A stretch of 6,211 bases of DNA from Prevotellaceae bacterium (GTDB lineage Bacteria; Bacteroidota; Bacteroidia; Bacteroidales; Paludibacteraceae), in assembly GCA_031270425.1 (NCBI GenBank), contig JAISXQ010000246.1, forward strand, positions 1 to 6,211. The letters are read 5' to 3'. Shown one piece after another: positions 5,684 to 6,211 of the stretch (positions are counted from its first letter, which is position 1; each line of letters opens with the position of its first letter). The translations under genes and the position numbers were made by a program. The notes under the pieces were generated by a model. The model saw only the letters and a program-made list of their open reading frames with translations. It made no database searches and was not told where the DNA came from.

Positions 5684-6211
5684 ATGAAGAAAGTCGAAAA
5701 AAGATTTCAGAAAAAAAATTATTTCATTCCTCTATTATTAATTCTATTTCTTTCTACATCATGTGAATTTCTCTCTCCCAGAGAAGATGACGATGATGAT
5801 GTAATAGGTAATGATGCAAAAATAGAATTAAGTGTTACCAATATTACAAGTAGTTCGGTTGACTACGAAGTTAACATATTAACAGATAATATTATCTATG
5901 TAAAAGGTATTCGTTACACATCAGACGACGGAAGCTTTAAAGAAATATTTTTGGACGGAGAAGAAAAAACACTTACCGGTACCATCGAAAAATTAACCCC
6001 TCTTACCGTTTATAGTATTATTGCTTTTGCGGATATAGATGGAAATGAGGAACTTGTCAAAAGCGAAGAAGTTAAGGTTACTACAAGTGAGTCTGCCGGA
6101 TATCAGTTAGTATTTTCCGATGAATTTGACGTGAACGGAAAACCTGCCACTCATTGGACTTACGAAAACGGTTACGTCAGAAATAATGAAGCTCAATATT
6201 ATACGGATAAT
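5684..6211 (+). CDS. Lipoprotein with FN3-like domain and GH16 glycoside hydrolase domain, 3'-partial
   Basis: Translated from ATG 5684, the visible 176 residues open with MKKVEKRFQKK, a hydrophobic stretch PLLLILFL (16-23) and the lipobox LSTSC, predicting lipidation at C27. An acidic run EDDDDD (34-39) follows; in Bacteroidetes, acidic residues after the Cys can act as a surface-export signal, though here they start 7 residues on. Residues about 44-135 look like a fibronectin-III/IPT-type beta-sandwich (TNITSSSVDYEV ... LTPLTVYSIIAFA ... KVTTSE). From 140, YQLVFSDEFDVNGKP ... HWTYENG ... RNNEAQYYTDN is the N-terminal signature of GH16 beta-1,3(4)-glucanases/laminarinases. The catalytic E-x-D-x-x-E motif lies beyond the window, so activity cannot be judged. 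The likely role is cell-surface beta-glucan cleavage. The gene is clearly AT-rich (19 of 60 bases G/C at 5881-5940, against 36 of 60 at 1441-1500 in the GT4 gene). Confidence 0.88.
   Translation, partial: MKKVEKRFQKKNYFIPLLLILFLSTSCEFLSPREDDDDDVIGNDAKIELSVTNITSSSVDYEVNILTDNIIYVKGIRYTSDDGSFKEIFLDGEEKTLTGTIEKLTPLTVYSIIAFADIDGNEELVKSEEVKVTTSESAGYQLVFSDEFDVNGKPATHWTYENGYVRNNEAQYYTDN

Overview
The window looks like a chromosomal piece of a Bacteroidetes bacterium, probably an uncultured member of the Bacteroidales. Four things point there: the three-gene glycogen/starch locus (debranching enzyme, GT4 synthase-like transferase, GH57 protein); start codons preceded by A-rich leaders rather than Shine-Dalgarno sequences; TAnnTTTG-type -7 boxes; and a lipoprotein with an acidic run after its lipidated Cys. 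No rRNA, tRNA or CRISPR was seen.

Layout. Positions 1-3599 hold a same-strand cluster. It starts with the C-terminal part of a GH133-type glycogen debranching enzyme (5' end outside the window). Twelve bases later comes a GT4 glycogen-synthase-like glycosyltransferase, and then a GH57 alpha-amylase-like protein. The last two are separated by an 86-bp spacer made almost entirely of a 7-bp tandem repeat that runs into the GH57 start codon. Together these genes fit cytoplasmic alpha-glucan synthesis and turnover. The GH57 protein keeps the nucleophile position (E146) but has Gly (G242) where the acid/base Asp is expected, so it may not be an active hydrolase.

Positions 3600-4278 have no credible gene. 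They contain a 262-bp non-coding element with long terminal inverted repeats, exact 9-bp direct repeats at both borders and internal word-like repeats (MITE-like). A strong bidirectional intrinsic terminator follows at 4168-4204 with no ORF just upstream. Positions 4279-4824 encode 5-formyltetrahydrofolate cyclo-ligase under its own probable promoter.

Positions 4825-5683 are an AT-rich decayed stretch. On the minus strand at about 5195-4968 there is a broken helix-turn-helix regulator gene, with several frameshifts and a stop where a Trp is expected. An AT-rich palindrome 18 bp upstream of its start is a candidate operator. Further right are an unidentified 77-codon open frame and a short palindromic repeat word. 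From 5684 to the window edge is the 5' part of a lipoprotein gene: lipobox, acidic stretch, FN3-like domain and the start of a GH16 beta-glucanase domain. It is much more AT-rich than the glycogen genes.

The most interesting observations are the GH57 catalytic substitution, the MITE-like element with apparent target duplication, the heptad repeat at the GH57 start, and the pseudogene-plus-palindrome pair.
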